64,000 nucleotides of DNA from Lachnospiraceae bacterium (GTDB lineage: Bacteria > Bacillota > Clostridia > Lachnospirales > Lachnospiraceae). The position numbers and the translations under genes were made by a program. Every line of letters starts with the position of its first letter. Within the stretch, counting starts at the first letter, position 1. The DNA lies in assembly GCA_017509985.1 (NCBI GenBank), contig JAFWOE010000048.1, positions 152,056-216,055 of the forward strand, read 5' to 3'. The notes under the pieces are model-generated. The model saw nothing but the letters and a program-made list of their open reading frames with translations, did no database searches and was not told the DNA's origin. This document shows, piece by piece, positions 17,535-27,342 of this stretch.

Positions 17535-17568
17535 CCGGAAAATAAATAACACCTTGCGGTTGACAGAT
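17520..17568 (-). terminator. Probable terminator of the cobalamin operon overlapping the rho promoter
   Basis: A perfect 12-bp inverted repeat (ATCTGTCAACCG 17526-17537, CGGTTGACAGAT 17557-17568) with a 19-nt loop. Read on the minus strand it is followed by a five-T run then AAAT. It lies 36 bp after the cobQ stop. The 3' arm contains the TTGACA -35 element of rho. The long loop makes it a less than ideal terminator. Confidence 0.55.
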
Positions 17569-17604
17569 TGTCAGGCAACTATATCTTGTTATTATCGAAG
17601 CAAA

Positions 17605-19062
17605 TCATAAACCGATAATGCGGTACACCAGGTCCATATCCAGGCCGCTGCGCACAGCGTCGGCAAGTTTGTTATACTGCTGGTCTTTGTAATTCACGAT
17701 ATCGAAGGATCTCAGTTTGGAAAAATCCGCGCCTTTTTTCTCGCAAAGCACCCTTAATACAGTTTCAGCAATGCCGGGGGCATCAAAGATGCCATGGATA
17801 TAGCTGCCGAACACAGTGCCGTTTCCCGTAACCGCAGGCATTTTGTTCTCACTGCGTCCCATGTGGATCTCGTATCCTTCGTATGCCTGTCCGTTCAGCG
17901 GTGAAAGAAGTCCCTCTACGTCTTTAAAGATACCCCTGGTCTGTGTCTGTATCTTCTCTCCTTCAAACACCGTATCCATCGGCAGGCAGCCGAACCCGCG
18001 GATCGAGCTTTCTTTTCCTGCTTCTACGCCGGACGGATCGCTCACGGAATTTCCGAGCATCTGGTAGCCTCCGCAGATACCGAACAGAAGTGCTCCCCCG
18101 GAAACCGCTTTCATAACGGCAGCTTCCAGTCCACTCTCGCGCATCCATTTCAGATCGGAAATCGTACTCTTCGTTCCGGGTATAATGATCATATCCGGAT
18201 CGTGCAGATCCGATGGTTTCTCGACATAGCGGAGTGAAACGTTTTCAAATCTTCCGAAAACGGAAAGGTCCGTAAAGTTGGAGATCCTCGGCAGCCGGAT
18301 CACGGCGATATCGATCAGCTTCCGGATATCCGAACCGGAAAAGCGCTCTGTTAGACTGTCTTCATCATCGATATCGACATGTAAGTAGGGCACAACGCCG
18401 GCTACCGGCACCCCGCAAAGATCTTCCAGCATCTTAATGCCGGGCTCAAGGATCGCGCGGTCACCGCGGAACTTATTTACGACCGTTCCTTTAACTCTCT
18501 TTTTTTCATCTTCTTCCAGAAGGGCAATGGTTCCGTACAGCTGTGCGAAAACGCCTCCCCGGTCGATATCACCGACGAGAAGGACCGGTGCATCGGCCAG
18601 TTTTGCCATTCCCATATTCACGATATCGTCCTGCTTAAGGTTGATCTCGGCAGGACTTCCCGCACCTTCCAGCACGATCACATCGTATTCGGAAGCCAGG
18701 GAATTATAGGCTTCCATAATATCCGGAACAAATTCCAGTTTATGTTTATAGTACTCTGTGGCGCTCATATTCCCGCGTACGACACCATTCACAATGACCT
18801 GGCTGCCGACATCCGTCGTGGGCTTCAGCAGGATCGGGTTCATCCGTACATCCGGGAGGATACCGGCGGCTTCCGCCTGGACGACCTGTGCCCGTCCCAT
18901 TTCCTTTCCTTCTTTTGTAATAAAGGAATTCAATGCCATATTCTGACTTTTGAATGGAGCGGCTCTGAATCCGTCCTGCTTAAGGATCCTGCAGAGGCCG
19001 GCACAAAGCAGACTCTTTCCGGCATTGGACATGGTTCCCTGTATCATGATGTTTTTAGCCAT
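17605..19062 (-). CDS. cobQ: Cobyric acid synthase (CbiP/CobQ)
   Basis: 485 residues. An N-terminal dethiobiotin-synthetase-like ATPase ([17 protein letters not shown], 9-25) is joined to a class I glutamine amidotransferase domain with nucleophile Cys330 in [12 protein letters not shown] and the His of YIHGIFDAP near residue 427. Reaction: ATP- and glutamine-dependent amidation of adenosylcobyrinate a,c-diamide at positions b, d, e and g. Last gene of the minus-strand cobalamin run; it overlaps cobD by 8 bp. Typical length and motifs. Confidence 0.95.
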   Translation of the reverse strand: MAKNIMIQGTMSNAGKSLLCAGLCRILKQDGFRAAPFKSQNMALNSFITKEGKEMGRAQVVQAEAAGILPDVRMNPILLKPTTDVGSQVIVNGVVRGNMSATEYYKHKLEFVPDIMEAYNSLASEYDVIVLEGAGSPAEINLKQDDIVNMGMAKLADAPVLLVGDIDRGGVFAQLYGTIALLEEDEKKRVKGTVVNKFRGDRAILEPGIKMLEDLCGVPVAGVVPYLHVDIDDEDSLTERFSGSDIRKLIDIAVIRLPRISNFTDLSVFGRFENVSLRYVEKPSDLHDPDMIIIPGTKSTISDLKWMRESGLEAAVMKAVSGGALLFGICGGYQMLGNSVSDPSGVEAGKESSIRGFGCLPMDTVFEGEKIQTQTRGIFKDVEGLLSPLNGQAYEGYEIHMGRSENKMPAVTGNGTVFGSYIHGIFDAPGIAETVLRVLCEKKGADFSKLRSFDIVNYKDQQYNKLADAVRSGLDMDLVYRIIGL

Positions 19063-20101
19063 TCAGCACCTCTTTTATGTTGCGGATCAAAACCTCGTTT
19101 TCTTCATGCGGACGTACCGCGATACGATACCATCCTTTTTCCAGGCCCTCATAATTGGAGCAGTCGCGGATCGCGATCCCCCGTTTTCTCAGCGCACCAG
19201 CGAGTTCTTTTTCCGAATAAAACAGCAGATAATTCGCATCGGAAGGACAGACGGTCAATCCCAGTATCTCCAGCTGTTCCGCCAGCCAGGGTCTTTCTCT
19301 TTTTATAAAAGAAACCGCTTTATCCAGGAATGCTTTTTCATTCATTGCCGCACATCCTGCGGCCTGTGCCGGGACGGAAACATTCCAGGGCTGGACAGCC
19401 TGCGACATTTTTTTAAGCAGCTCTGCATCAGATGACAAAGCGTACCCGAGCCGAAGCCCTGCTATTCCGAAATTCTTGGTGAATGCTTTTAAGATGAACA
19501 ATCCCGGATATTCCGAAAGGTATGCCTTCAGACTGGTTCCGGAGGCCAGGTCGAGAAAAGTCTCATCGATAAAAAGCCGTATTCCTTTTTTCCTGCATTG
19601 CTCGAGCAGCTTATTTAAAACTTTTTCGTCGGCGAGGCGTCCGGTCGGATTGTTCGGGTTGCATACAAAGACCGTATCCGGCTGCTTTTGAAGGATATGA
19701 TCAATTATTCCCGTATCAAGATCAAAGAAAGAATCCGGATCCAGATAATAGGATTCTTTTATGCATCCGGTTCTGGAAAGTCCGAGCGAATACTCCGAAA
19801 ACGTCGGTGCAGGCAGCAGCGCCTTATCCGGGGCTGCCGCCTCACAAAAGCTGTAAATAAGTTCTGCAGCACCGTTTCCGCAGAGGATATATTCCTCCGG
19901 GACTTCTTCATACTTTGAAATTGCCTTTACCAGTTCCCTGCAGAAGGGATCCGGATAATGATGCATATCGGAAACAGAATTCATTACAGCGCAAACAACA
20001 CTCCCGGGAATCCCAAGAGGGTTGATATTGGAAGAAAAATCCAATTCGATCTTTTCGGAATAAACATCTCCGCCGTGCGGATTCAACGATTTGTAAAGCA
20101 T
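19055..20101 (-). CDS. cobD: Threonine-phosphate decarboxylase (PLP-dependent)
   Basis: 348 residues, fold-type I aminotransferase family. Visible: [10 protein letters not shown] (about 147-156), an Asp/Glu pair in [11 protein letters not shown] and the PLP lysine Lys209 in [15 protein letters not shown]. Family function in a cobalamin context: decarboxylation of L-threonine-O-3-phosphate to (R)-1-amino-2-propanol phosphate, the linker added by CbiB, which is encoded immediately upstream. A histidinol-phosphate aminotransferase is the look-alike alternative; the operon position argues against it. Confidence 0.92.
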   Translation of the reverse strand: MLYKSLNPHGGDVYSEKIELDFSSNINPLGIPGSVVCAVMNSVSDMHHYPDPFCRELVKAISKYEEVPEEYILCGNGAAELIYSFCEAAAPDKALLPAPTFSEYSLGLSRTGCIKESYYLDPDSFFDLDTGIIDHILQKQPDTVFVCNPNNPTGRLADEKVLNKLLEQCRKKGIRLFIDETFLDLASGTSLKAYLSEYPGLFILKAFTKNFGIAGLRLGYALSSDAELLKKMSQAVQPWNVSVPAQAAGCAAMNEKAFLDKAVSFIKRERPWLAEQLEILGLTVCPSDANYLLFYSEKELAGALRKRGIAIRDCSNYEGLEKGWYRIAVRPHEENEVLIRNIKEVLNG

Positions 20102-20132
20102 ACGGTTTCAGCAGTCAATTACTCTGTCCTGT

Positions 20133-21104
20133 TCAGAGAGGCAAAATCATCAGCAGTCCTATTCTGAGAATAATACAGAGCAGGAAAGAAAACAACGCGG
20201 TAATAAAATGCAGGTCACAGGCTCGTATGATATCACGGTGTTCGATCGGACGGATCGGATCCCCGATAAACTGTTTTTTATGAAGTGTGCCGTGATACCA
20301 GGCATCTCCGGAAAGCTGTACTCCCAACAGGCCGGCACATACCGACTCGGTCTGGGCGGAATTCGGGCTGTCGTGGTTAAAACGGTCTCTTTTAAAGATC
20401 TTCCAGCCGTTCCGGACACGCATCCGCAGCAGTGCCCCCGCCGCGAGCATCAGTATCGCACAGACCCTTGAGGGTATAAAATTAAAAACATCATCCATCT
20501 TCGCCGGGACCAGACCGATGTTTTTATACGGAGGTTCCGTATAACCGAGCATGGAATCCATCGTATTGACGGATTTGTAAAGAAAACCGGCAGCAGCACC
20601 GCCGAAAAGCATATAGAATAACGGAGCCGTGGAGCCGTCGGCACTGTTTTCGGCAACGGTTTCGACGGTCGCTTTTGTGATCCCGGTATCATCCAGACGA
20701 TCGGTATCCCTGCCGACGATCATGGAAACCGCTTTTCGGGATTTCTCCAGATCTCCCGTCTTCAGTGCATCATAGACTTTCATTGCTTCGGTTTTCAGAG
20801 AACGAACAGCCAGGATCTGCCAGCACATAACACTCTCCACGGCCAGCCGCAGCCAGGGGCTGATCCGATGGCAGATCACAAGGATCAGGATGGGGATTCC
20901 CGTGGAAACAACTACGGTAAGGATCCACAAAACCAGCCCGGCTGTTTTTTCCCCTTTCGGCGTTTTCGGGAAAACGCTTCGGAGCTTCTTATCCAGAAAA
21001 TCAATCAGCTTCCCGATCAGCACAACAGGGTGAACCAGTCTGTGCGGATCGCCCAGAAAGAGGTCGATAATAAAGCCGAATACGATCGCATAGAGTGAAT
21101 ACAT
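20133..21104 (-). CDS. cbiB: Adenosylcobinamide-phosphate synthase CbiB
   Basis: 323-residue membrane protein with the conserved opening GFIIDLFLGDPHRLVHPVVLIG, an LDDTGITKATVETVAENSADG block and a C-terminal hydrophobic segment. Role: attaches aminopropanol phosphate to adenosylcobyric acid at the inner membrane face. It sits 5 bp after cbiJET and 31 bp before cobD, its substrate supplier. Confidence 0.93.
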   Translation of the reverse strand: MYSLYAIVFGFIIDLFLGDPHRLVHPVVLIGKLIDFLDKKLRSVFPKTPKGEKTAGLVLWILTVVVSTGIPILILVICHRISPWLRLAVESVMCWQILAVRSLKTEAMKVYDALKTGDLEKSRKAVSMIVGRDTDRLDDTGITKATVETVAENSADGSTAPLFYMLFGGAAAGFLYKSVNTMDSMLGYTEPPYKNIGLVPAKMDDVFNFIPSRVCAILMLAAGALLRMRVRNGWKIFKRDRFNHDSPNSAQTESVCAGLLGVQLSGDAWYHGTLHKKQFIGDPIRPIEHRDIIRACDLHFITALFSFLLCIILRIGLLMILPL

Positions 21105-21109
21105 CCGGG

Positions 21110-23092
21110 TTACTCTCCTGTCTTCTGCATTGTAAATATCCAGATCGGGTTCTGTCCGGTCATCAGATTATAGGATCCGGCTTTTCTGTTTTTGGAAACC
21201 GTGAGCGAAACTACTTCGTAATCATCAAAGCCGAATGATTTAATGCATTCTGTAAGTTCGGCAGCCGATTCCAGCGAGATGGCGGTTGCGCAGATCCGTG
21301 CGAGCGGATTCCTGTCCAGTACAGCAGTCAGTATGCTTTTCATATTACCGGTGCTCCCGCCGATAAATACATGCGTCGGTGCCGGCAGTTTTTCACAGGC
21401 TTCCGGGGCGCTTCCTTCCACAGCAGAGACATTAAAACAGCCGAATTTCCGAATATTGTCGCAGAGCAGGCTATACGCTGCTTCCTTCTTTTCTACGGCA
21501 TATACACTGCCTTCCGAAGCCAGCAGCGCCATTTCAATCGCTACGGAACCTGTGCCGGCTCCGATATCCCAGCAAACGGAATTGTTTTTCAGCTGCAGCT
21601 TGGAAAGACAGACAGCGCGAACTTCGCTTTTCGTCATCGGGACAACACCGTATTCCCCCGAGCCTCGCTGGAAAGCTTCGTCGGGCAGCCCGGCAGATAC
21701 AACGGAACCGAACTCTTTGTTTTCGATCAGTACCGCGCTTAAAGTTTCAAAATCTTTATTCCGGAATTCTTCTGCTGTTCCGCAGGATATCTTTTCTTCC
21801 GGGTAGCTGAGCCTCTCTCCGACGGTTACGGTCACATTTTCCAGTCCGCCCCTGCAGAGCGAATCGCAGAGATCCTTCACACCGGATGATCCCCCTACCA
21901 GTGCAAATACGCCCGGATGCTTCCGAACATCTCTTACAATATCGTGTTCGCGTCCGTGAAGGCTGACGGTAATCGTATCTTCATAGGATTTTCCGGTTCT
22001 GGAACAGAGATAGACAAGGGAACTGATCCCAGGCAGGACACGGACACTGTGTTCCTGCAGCAGCGGGAGCAGTTTCTTTGTCCCGCTGAAAAATCCGGTA
22101 TCGCCCGACATGACTACGGTAAACCGGGAGAACTCAGGATGAGACTCAATGATTCCTGTTATATCGGCCGGTGAAATTGCCGGGAAGCAGACCTGTCCCT
22201 GCCTCTTCACTGCTTCCAGCATCCGTGCGGCGCCGATCAGGCATTCCGCACTGCTGACAGCATCTGATACCTCTTTTGTCATAAGGTCTTTTGATCCGGG
22301 ACCGATACCGACAACAGCGATATCTGCTTTCCTTTTCAGGGAGAAGCGTTCGCATAACATGAGAATAACTTCCGAAAGCCCGAAGCCTTCTTTCTGCGGG
22401 GGGTAACCGATCACAACCAGTTTCGCTCCGGCCTTCTTGGCAGAAGAAACCTTTTCCGCAAAACCGCCGGGATTGCCGTCATTCTTTGTAACAAGGTAGG
22501 CCGCAGAAGTCATTTTCAACAGAACGGTGTTCAGGTCTTCCGGAAACGGCCCCTGCATCGCAATAATATGGGCAGGTTTCATTCCGGCATCCGTACATAA
22601 CCGGATCGAATTTTCCAGCGGAAGGACCCTGGCATAGACCCGGTCCTCAAAGCCATGTATCCCGGAATAGACACCGATCTCCTTGCTTCCGGTCGTTAAA
22701 AGAATGTTTCCTTCGGTCTGATCAAGAAATGCAACCGCTTCCGCCGCGTTATCCGCATAAAAAGCGACCTCACTATATTCCCCCTCTTCTCTCAGAAGAC
22801 GAATGTATTCTGTACCAGATTCGGAGCAAACGGCAGAGATGCTTTCTGTAATACTTTCCGCATAAGGATGGGTAGCGTCGATAACCATGTCAAATTTTTC
22901 CGTATCCAAAAGTGCCCGGATTTCCTCCGGGGGAAGTCTTTTGGACGAAACGGTCAGATTATCTGCCGGAGGAAGGATCCCTCCGCCGTATTCCGTTGCC
23001 GTACAGGCGGTGACTTTTACCGGCTGGCCGGAAAGAAATTCGACCAGTCTGCGGCCTTCACTCGTTCCGGCAAAAACACAGATATTATGCAT
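21110..23092 (-). CDS. cbiJET: Trifunctional CbiJ-CbiE-CbiT: precorrin-6A reductase / C5-methyltransferase / C15-methyltransferase-decarboxylase
   Basis: 660 residues carrying three corrin enzymes in one chain. Residues 1-250 are CbiJ/CobK (VFAGTSEGRRLVEFL, MVIDATHPYAESIT), the NAD(P)H-dependent precorrin-6A reductase. Residues 256-460 are CbiE, a canonical tetrapyrrole methylase (VVGIGPGSKDLMT, VMSGDTGFFSGTK). Residues 475-655 are CbiT, a class I SAM methyltransferase (CWDIGAGTGSVAIEMA, HVFIGGSTGNMKSIL). Together they reduce the macrocycle and methylate C5 and C15 with loss of the C12 acetate carboxyl. CbiE-CbiT fusions (CobL) are common; adding CbiJ is less so. It overlaps cbiH by 8 bp. Confidence 0.93.
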   Translation of the reverse strand: MHNICVFAGTSEGRRLVEFLSGQPVKVTACTATEYGGGILPPADNLTVSSKRLPPEEIRALLDTEKFDMVIDATHPYAESITESISAVCSESGTEYIRLLREEGEYSEVAFYADNAAEAVAFLDQTEGNILLTTGSKEIGVYSGIHGFEDRVYARVLPLENSIRLCTDAGMKPAHIIAMQGPFPEDLNTVLLKMTSAAYLVTKNDGNPGGFAEKVSSAKKAGAKLVVIGYPPQKEGFGLSEVILMLCERFSLKRKADIAVVGIGPGSKDLMTKEVSDAVSSAECLIGAARMLEAVKRQGQVCFPAISPADITGIIESHPEFSRFTVVMSGDTGFFSGTKKLLPLLQEHSVRVLPGISSLVYLCSRTGKSYEDTITVSLHGREHDIVRDVRKHPGVFALVGGSSGVKDLCDSLCRGGLENVTVTVGERLSYPEEKISCGTAEEFRNKDFETLSAVLIENKEFGSVVSAGLPDEAFQRGSGEYGVVPMTKSEVRAVCLSKLQLKNNSVCWDIGAGTGSVAIEMALLASEGSVYAVEKKEAAYSLLCDNIRKFGCFNVSAVEGSAPEACEKLPAPTHVFIGGSTGNMKSILTAVLDRNPLARICATAISLESAAELTECIKSFGFDDYEVVSLTVSKNRKAGSYNLMTGQNPIWIFTMQKTGE

Positions 23093-23816
23093 ATTTATAT
23101 CCTCGGGGAGTGATCATTTTACCATCGATGACCCGGGTCATTTCATTACCGATAAAAACAGTACAGAACATATCAATATCCGCCTCTTTCAGGCCGGCAA
23201 GCGTAGTGACCTCCGCACCCTCCTCCTCGCGGCCGATATTGCGGCAAAAACCGCAGACACGGTCTTCGGGAAGAATCTCCAGAAGGATGTCACAGGCTTT
23301 TTTAAGGTGGTCCGGACGGCCTTTGCTGGCCGGATTGTATAAAACTATGGAAAGATCCGCCGCTGCAGCGGCTTTCAGTCTTTTTTCGATCTTATCCCAC
23401 GGTGTTAAGCGGTCGCTCAGACTGATAACGGCAAAATCATGAGTAAGGGGGGCCCCCAGGAGCGAAGACCCGCTGCAGGCTGCCGTAAGCCCCGGAATCA
23501 CTTCGATCTCCGGTTCCTTCTCATCGCCGCGAAGTTCGTAGATCAGTGCAGCCATACCGTAGATCCCGCTGTCTCCGGAACAGATCATCGCCGTATCTTT
23601 TCCGGACAGCGCCTCATCCAGAGCCATCCTGCAGCGATCGGCTTCTTTTGTCATCGGAGTTGTGAGAAACTCTTTGCCGGAATAACGCTCTTTCACCAGA
23701 TCTACATAGACATGATAACCGATGATCACATCACAGTTTTTCAGTGCTTCATCCGCACGTATCGTCATGTTCTCAAAATTGCCGGGTCCGATCCCGATCA
23801 CATACAGTTTACTCAA
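23085..23816 (-). CDS. cbiH: Cobalt-factor III / precorrin-3B C17-methyltransferase
   Basis: 243 residues, tetrapyrrole-methylase fold: YVIGIGPGNFENMTIRA at the start, CSGDSGIYGMAAL mid-chain and LYNPASKGRPDHLKKA toward the end, the last typical of CbiH/CobJ. Reaction: SAM-dependent methylation at C17 with ring contraction in the anaerobic route. Overlaps both cbiG and cbiJET by 8 bp. Confidence 0.93.
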   Translation of the reverse strand: MSKLYVIGIGPGNFENMTIRADEALKNCDVIIGYHVYVDLVKERYSGKEFLTTPMTKEADRCRMALDEALSGKDTAMICSGDSGIYGMAALIYELRGDEKEPEIEVIPGLTAACSGSSLLGAPLTHDFAVISLSDRLTPWDKIEKRLKAAAAADLSIVLYNPASKGRPDHLKKACDILLEILPEDRVCGFCRNIGREEEGAEVTTLAGLKEADIDMFCTVFIGNEMTRVIDGKMITPRGYKYA

Positions 23817-24831
23817 ATGACACCTCCGGATATTTGACGGCAGCAGCGACTGTCACGCCGTTGACCGCAGTCTTTTTTATTATCAGTTTATCTGCTTCCA
23901 TTAAAGCGGAGCGTTCACAGACGTTATCGGCACCGGTAATGCTGCGCACAAATGAAGATGCCGAGAAATCCCCTTCCAGCGCATTCAATTCATCAGCGGA
24001 ATAACAATGCAGCTCCCATCCGCTTTCGCTGCAGAATTCAAGAAGACCGGGTTCTTCCGCCTTCAGGTCGATCGAATACACTCCGAGGACCGAACGTTTA
24101 TCCACATTATTGTCCGCGAGTACAGTCTTCACCGCTTCGGCAACGGCTTCTTTGCTGATTCCCTTCCTGCATCCGATCCCGAGCCGGACCATTGCAGGGA
24201 TGATACGCATGGTTTTGCCGAAAGGCTTTTCCTTCTTATACCCGAAATAGATTCCGGTCTCTCCTTCGTGTCCGTATACCAGGCCGGCTGGAAGCCTGAG
24301 ATCTTCTGACGGAAGATCTGCACAGAATGGGACATCTCCTTCCAGAATCGCAGCAGAAACCGCCTTTGCGGCGTTCATATCGCTGATCGCGTAACCGTAT
24401 CGTGCTGCCCAGGCATCAGCCGAAAAGCGATGGTTGATATCGGTCGCTGTCGTTATGACGGGTTCGGCACCAAGGTGTTCCGCCAGATCCAGAGCAAGAC
24501 GGTTGGCTCCTCCGATATGACCGGAAAGAAGAGAGATCGAAAAATGCGCCAGCTCGTCAATAACGACAACGGCAGGATCCGTCTTTTTGCTCCGGACAAA
24601 AGGTGCGATCTTTCGCACGGCGATACCGCAGGATCCGATAAAAACAAGTATATCCGAATCATTAAAGACTTTTTCAAAAAATTCAGGATACGGTTTCGTC
24701 ATCAGGTCAAACCCGCTGCAAAGCAGCCGTTCCACCGTATAGAGCGTCGTATCGTCCTTTTTGAAAAGCGATGCCGTCCTCTCTGCTGTCCGGCAGCCTT
24801 GTCTGCTGAAAGCAAAGATCCGGACCTTCAT
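23809..24831 (-). CDS. cbiG: Cobalt-precorrin-5A hydrolase CbiG
   Basis: 340 residues. N-terminal and central CbiG domains (LVFIGSCGIAVRKIAPFV, VVVIDELAHFSISLLSGHIG) and the C-terminal CobE-like domain (VRLGIGCRKGISKEAV). Role: opens the delta-lactone of cobalt-precorrin-5A and releases acetaldehyde, a step specific to the anaerobic pathway. Overlaps cbiF by 4 bp and cbiH by 8 bp. Confidence 0.94.
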   Translation of the reverse strand: MKVRIFAFSRQGCRTAERTASLFKKDDTTLYTVERLLCSGFDLMTKPYPEFFEKVFNDSDILVFIGSCGIAVRKIAPFVRSKKTDPAVVVIDELAHFSISLLSGHIGGANRLALDLAEHLGAEPVITTATDINHRFSADAWAARYGYAISDMNAAKAVSAAILEGDVPFCADLPSEDLRLPAGLVYGHEGETGIYFGYKKEKPFGKTMRIIPAMVRLGIGCRKGISKEAVAEAVKTVLADNNVDKRSVLGVYSIDLKAEEPGLLEFCSESGWELHCYSADELNALEGDFSASSFVRSITGADNVCERSALMEADKLIIKKTAVNGVTVAAAVKYPEVSFE

Positions 24832-25583
24832 TGGGTCGCCTCTCGGAATTCCGTTGTGAATCCGGGATCGTACAGAAGGGATCTGAGATAATCATCCCCC
24901 ATGCATCCCCCGACGATGATCAGTGAAGTCTTATACAGACCGTTTTCCTTAACGGTTTTATGAAGAGTCCCGACAGTGCAGCGGAAGATCTTCTCTTCCG
25001 GCCAGGTCGCCTTATAAACGACCGCTGCCGGTGTATCTTCGCTGTAACCGCCGGACAGCAGGTCCGCCTGAAGTTTTTCGGTAAGGGAAGTGCTCAGGAA
25101 CAGGATCATGGTTGCCTGATGCGCGGCCAGAGCCTGGATGGACTGTGCTTCCGGAACCGGGGTCCGTCCGGCTTCTCTTGTGATGATGACCGTCTGGCTC
25201 ACGCCGGGCAGCGTATATTCGGCCTTAAGGCTGGATGCGGCTCCGCAGAAGGAGCTGACTCCCGGGCATACGTCATAATCGATCCCCAGCCGGATCAGTT
25301 CGTCAAACTGTTCCCTTACCGCTCCGTAAATACTGGAGTCACCGGTATGAAGACGCACCGTCGTTTTCTTTTCGGATTCCGCGCGCTTGATTACTTCTAT
25401 TACTTCTTCCAGTGTCATCGCAGCGCTGTCATAGATCTCACAGGACGGTGAAGCATAGGAAAGCAGCTCCGGGTTTACCAGCGATCCGGCATAGATGATC
25501 ACATCCGCATTCTTCAGCAGGCTGGCGCCGCGGATCGTAATCAGATCTGCCGCCCCGCTGCCGGCTCCGACAAAATGTACCAT
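24828..25583 (-). CDS. cbiF: Cobalt-precorrin-4 C11-methyltransferase
   Basis: 251 residues, tetrapyrrole-methylase fold. VHFVGAGSGAADLITIRG begins the chain and LHTGDSSIYGAVREQ and YDVCPGVSSFCGAA follow, all characteristic of CbiF/CobM. Adds the C11 methyl using SAM. It starts 4 bp after the cbiD stop and overlaps cbiG by 4 bp. Confidence 0.95.
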   Translation of the reverse strand: MVHFVGAGSGAADLITIRGASLLKNADVIIYAGSLVNPELLSYASPSCEIYDSAAMTLEEVIEVIKRAESEKKTTVRLHTGDSSIYGAVREQFDELIRLGIDYDVCPGVSSFCGAASSLKAEYTLPGVSQTVIITREAGRTPVPEAQSIQALAAHQATMILFLSTSLTEKLQADLLSGGYSEDTPAAVVYKATWPEEKIFRCTVGTLHKTVKENGLYKTSLIIVGGCMGDDYLRSLLYDPGFTTEFREATQ

Positions 25584-25587
25584 AAGT

Positions 25588-26715
25588 TTATTCCTCCGTT
25601 ATATAATTCAGCAGCATATCTGCGTTTTTACTTTTCCCGATCATTCCATATACTTTTGAAAAAGTCATGAAACCGATCTCCATTCCGGCCGCTCTGTGTT
25701 CCAGATTAAAAGCGATGCGCCTGCACAGGACTTCGACAGTCTGTGAAAACAGCTGTTCTTCTTTCAGGATGCGGATCGCATCGTCACACGTTGCGCAGTC
25801 CAGCAGTACGGATGCCTTCTCTGCTTTCAGTCCGCAGCCTGCGGCGCAGGCAGTCAGGATATCCATCCTGCAGTCCCCGTATTTTGAATGAGTGTTCATT
25901 ATATTTCCGGCAATTTTAACCAGTTTTCCGATGTGTCCGACGAGCAGTGCGCTTTTAAACCCCAGTTCCTTGCAGAAATCAATGGAATCACCGATAAAGT
26001 TCGAAGTCATCACCGCGATCGCCGGATCGATATTAAGACCCATTTTAATATAATCCGAACCGTAATTTCCGGGTGTCAGGAGAACGTGTTCATATCCGCT
26101 TTCTTTTCTCTGTCTTAATTCGACCCGGATGGTATCGACAAGGGCCTGTTCGCTCATAGGTTCAACGATTCCTGTTGTTCCTAATATTGATATGCCCCCG
26201 ATAATGCCGAGTCTCGGATTAAAAGTCTTTTTTGCCAGTTCTTCGCCATTGTCAACAGAGATAACAACCGAAAGACCGCCTTCATAATCCGTATGCCGGC
26301 AGACCTCTTCCAGGTTTTCACGGATCATCTGTCTCGGCACGGAATTTATGGCGGCAGCACCGACCGGCTGGTCCAGCCCCGGCTTTGTAACGCGTCCGAC
26401 ACCTTTCCCGCCATCTATTATTATTTCTTTTTCAGGGATCCTGGAAACCGTTGCAGTGACAAGCGAACCGCGTGTAATATCCGGATCATCACCGCTGTCT
26501 TTTTCCACGGAGCAGGACACCCGGTCTTCTTCGATCCGGATATCTTTGATATCGATATCCAGCCCGATCCCTTTGGGCGTGATCAGTCCGATCTTCTCTT
26601 TTCTGCGTCCGGTCAGAAGCATGAAAGCAGCGGCTTTGGAGGCTGCTGCAGCGCAGGATCCGGTAGTATAACCGAGCCGAAGCTTCTTCCCGTCCTTAAC
26701 AATAAACTCTTCCAT
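25588..26715 (-). CDS. cbiD: Cobalt-precorrin-5B C1-methyltransferase CbiD
   Basis: 375 residues. The N-terminal LRLGYTTGSCAAAASKAA is the CbiD signature, followed by GGKGVGRVTKPGLDQPVG and ILGTTGIVEPMSEQA. CbiD is found only in the anaerobic route and methylates C1. It sits 3 bp after cbiC. Confidence 0.95.
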   Translation of the reverse strand: MEEFIVKDGKKLRLGYTTGSCAAAASKAAAFMLLTGRRKEKIGLITPKGIGLDIDIKDIRIEEDRVSCSVEKDSGDDPDITRGSLVTATVSRIPEKEIIIDGGKGVGRVTKPGLDQPVGAAAINSVPRQMIRENLEEVCRHTDYEGGLSVVISVDNGEELAKKTFNPRLGIIGGISILGTTGIVEPMSEQALVDTIRVELRQRKESGYEHVLLTPGNYGSDYIKMGLNIDPAIAVMTSNFIGDSIDFCKELGFKSALLVGHIGKLVKIAGNIMNTHSKYGDCRMDILTACAAGCGLKAEKASVLLDCATCDDAIRILKEEQLFSQTVEVLCRRIAFNLEHRAAGMEIGFMTFSKVYGMIGKSKNADMLLNYITEE

Positions 26716-26718
26716 ATT

Positions 26719-27342
26719 TCAACGAGTGATCTGATACAGGATCGCGTTGCAGATCGCAGCAGCGACGTTGCTTCCGCCTTTCCTTCCTCTGGCAACGATA
26801 TAGGGCATATCGGTCTCAATGATCAGTTCTTTGCTTTCCACCACATTGACAAATCCGACAGGAACACCGATGATCAGTACCGGATCCAGTTTTCCTTCAT
26901 CATAGAGCTCCCGCAGGCGGATCAGCGCGGTCGGTGCGTTTCCGATCGCGAAAATACAGGGTTTAGCCAGCGAAGCTGCTTTTTCCATTGAAACCAGTGC
27001 ACGGGTGACGCCGCGTTCTTTTGCTTCTTTCGCAACATCTTCATCCGACATAAAACAATGCACTTCGCCTCCGAGTTTTCCGAGGATCGTCTTATTGATG
27101 CCGGAACGCGCCATTTGAGTATCGGTAACAATATCACAGCCTTTTTTCAGGGCATCGATCGTATGTGCTACTGCATGTTCCGAAAAGACAAGGTTATCGG
27201 CATAATCGAAATCAGCAGTGGTGTGGATCGCCCGTTTGATTACAAGCTCATTCTCCGGGTCCAGGATCCGGTCTCCCAGTATTTCAGTAATGATCTCAAA
27301 ACTTCTTTTTTCAATATCCATTGGTTTGATGTGTTCAATCAT
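26719..27342 (-). CDS. cbiC: Precorrin-8X / cobalt-precorrin-8 methylmutase
   Basis: 207 residues; conserved IHTTADFDYADNLVFS contains the catalytic His that moves the methyl from C11 to C12. VPVGFVNVVESKE and GRKGGSNVAAAICNAILY are also typical. The product is cobyrinate. Overlaps cbiA by 8 bp. Confidence 0.95.
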   Translation of the reverse strand: MIEHIKPMDIEKRSFEIITEILGDRILDPENELVIKRAIHTTADFDYADNLVFSEHAVAHTIDALKKGCDIVTDTQMARSGINKTILGKLGGEVHCFMSDEDVAKEAKERGVTRALVSMEKAASLAKPCIFAIGNAPTALIRLRELYDEGKLDPVLIIGVPVGFVNVVESKELIIETDMPYIVARGRKGGSNVAAAICNAILYQITR

